A stretch of DNA of 36,022 nt, taken from positions 408,591 through 444,612 of the forward strand of contig NW_019091550.1 of the NCBI RefSeq assembly GCF_001949145.1, in the 5' to 3' direction. The notes beneath the pieces are model-generated. The model saw only the letters and a list, made by a program, of their open reading frames with translations, had not been told where the DNA came from and did no database searches. Position numbers and translations under genes: made by a program. Source of the DNA: Acanthaster planci. Its lineage: Eukaryota; Echinodermata; Asteroidea; Valvatida; Acanthasteridae. The first letter of the stretch is position 1, and every line of letters begins with the position of its first letter. Below are positions 35,746-36,022 of the stretch, one piece after another.

Positions 35746-36022
35746 GTTGGCTTTTTCGCATTTTGCAAAAAATGCACTCTTTTTGGCAAGATTTCTAGCC
35801 GTTTCGGTTTCCGGCCAAACAGCCTTAGCGAAAAAGGCATTCTTTTTGTTGGCTTTTATGCAGTTCTGCAAAAAAGGTATTCTAAAGGTATTCTTGTCTC
35901 GATATTTTTTGGCTTTTCCGCAACTTGCAAACAAGCATTTTATTTTTGTTCAGATTGTTTTTTTTTTTTTTGCTTTTTCTCAAGTTGCAAAAAAGGCATT
36001 CATGTTGGTTTTTAATTCTTCT
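35746..36022. repeat. Diverged tandem array (GTTGGCTTTTTCGCA...TTGCAAAAAAGGCATTC), running off the window
   Basis: Related units begin at about 35746, 35848, 35909 and 35971 (spacing 102, 61, 62). Each has a GGCTTTTNCGCA word, then TTGCAAAAAAGGCATTC or a variant. The inverted GCAAA/TTTGC words let each unit fold. Minus-strand translation gives a repetitive AFFAK..KANK pattern that merely reflects the repeat. Confidence 0.75.

Noticed and set aside
35689-35934. Minus-strand open frame with repeated AFFAK/KANK pattern
   Set aside because: Simple translation of the tandem repeat array, not a gene.

Overview
The window is animal nuclear DNA. It carries one confident host gene, on the + strand: the catalytic subunit of serine/threonine protein phosphatase 1 (PP1). 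Five coding exons are joined by canonical GT-AG introns (1323-1553, 6804-6908, 8644-8867, 22533-22667, 23974-24078). Exon phases agree at all four junctions, and the reading runs from the GDIHG metal-binding motif to a stop codon. The first ~62 codons are not in the window and should lie upstream of base 1. Residues such as PPEANYLF in exon 1 and [14 protein letters not shown] in the tail most resemble the PP1-beta isoform. The intron-exon layout, AT-rich non-coding DNA, DIRS/hAT/CR1-like/pogo-like transposons and a very frequent TACATGTA octamer suggest an invertebrate such as a lancelet or another marine animal. The species cannot be fixed from the sequence.

Layout: 1-1322 is upstream intron holding a non-autonomous element with inverted ends (354-992). 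The 5.25 kb intron 1554-6803 holds a degraded tyrosine-recombinase (DIRS-type) retrotransposon at about 3.0-5.78 kb, with gag and reverse transcriptase remnants and a tandem repeat in its leader. The 1.7 kb intron 6909-8643 is plain AT-rich sequence. The 13.7 kb intron 8868-22532 is a transposon sink. It holds a foldback at 9920-10045 and a second DIRS-type fragment at about 11.7-13.64 kb (reverse transcriptase, RNase H, start of the recombinase). It also holds a minus-strand, intron-containing hAT/BED transposase pseudogene (15351-17421), a minus-strand CR1/jockey-like LINE fragment (18590-18990) and a pogo-like inverted-repeat element with TA duplication (20484-21282). A three-base N gap lies at 18238-18240.

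Downstream of the PP1 stop (24079-36022) I find no recognisable protein gene. This stretch is 3' untranslated and/or intergenic DNA with a three-copy diverged tandem repeat (25004-25875), a near-perfect hairpin (25998-26042), a 22-base palindrome, a poly-C/poly-G foldback and a diverged ~60-100 bp repeat array running off the right edge.

No new multi-gene system is evident. The items most worth checking are the spliced hAT pseudogene with a telomere-motif foldback inside it, the inverted-repeat elements, the leader repeats of the first DIRS copy, and the genome-specific octamer.
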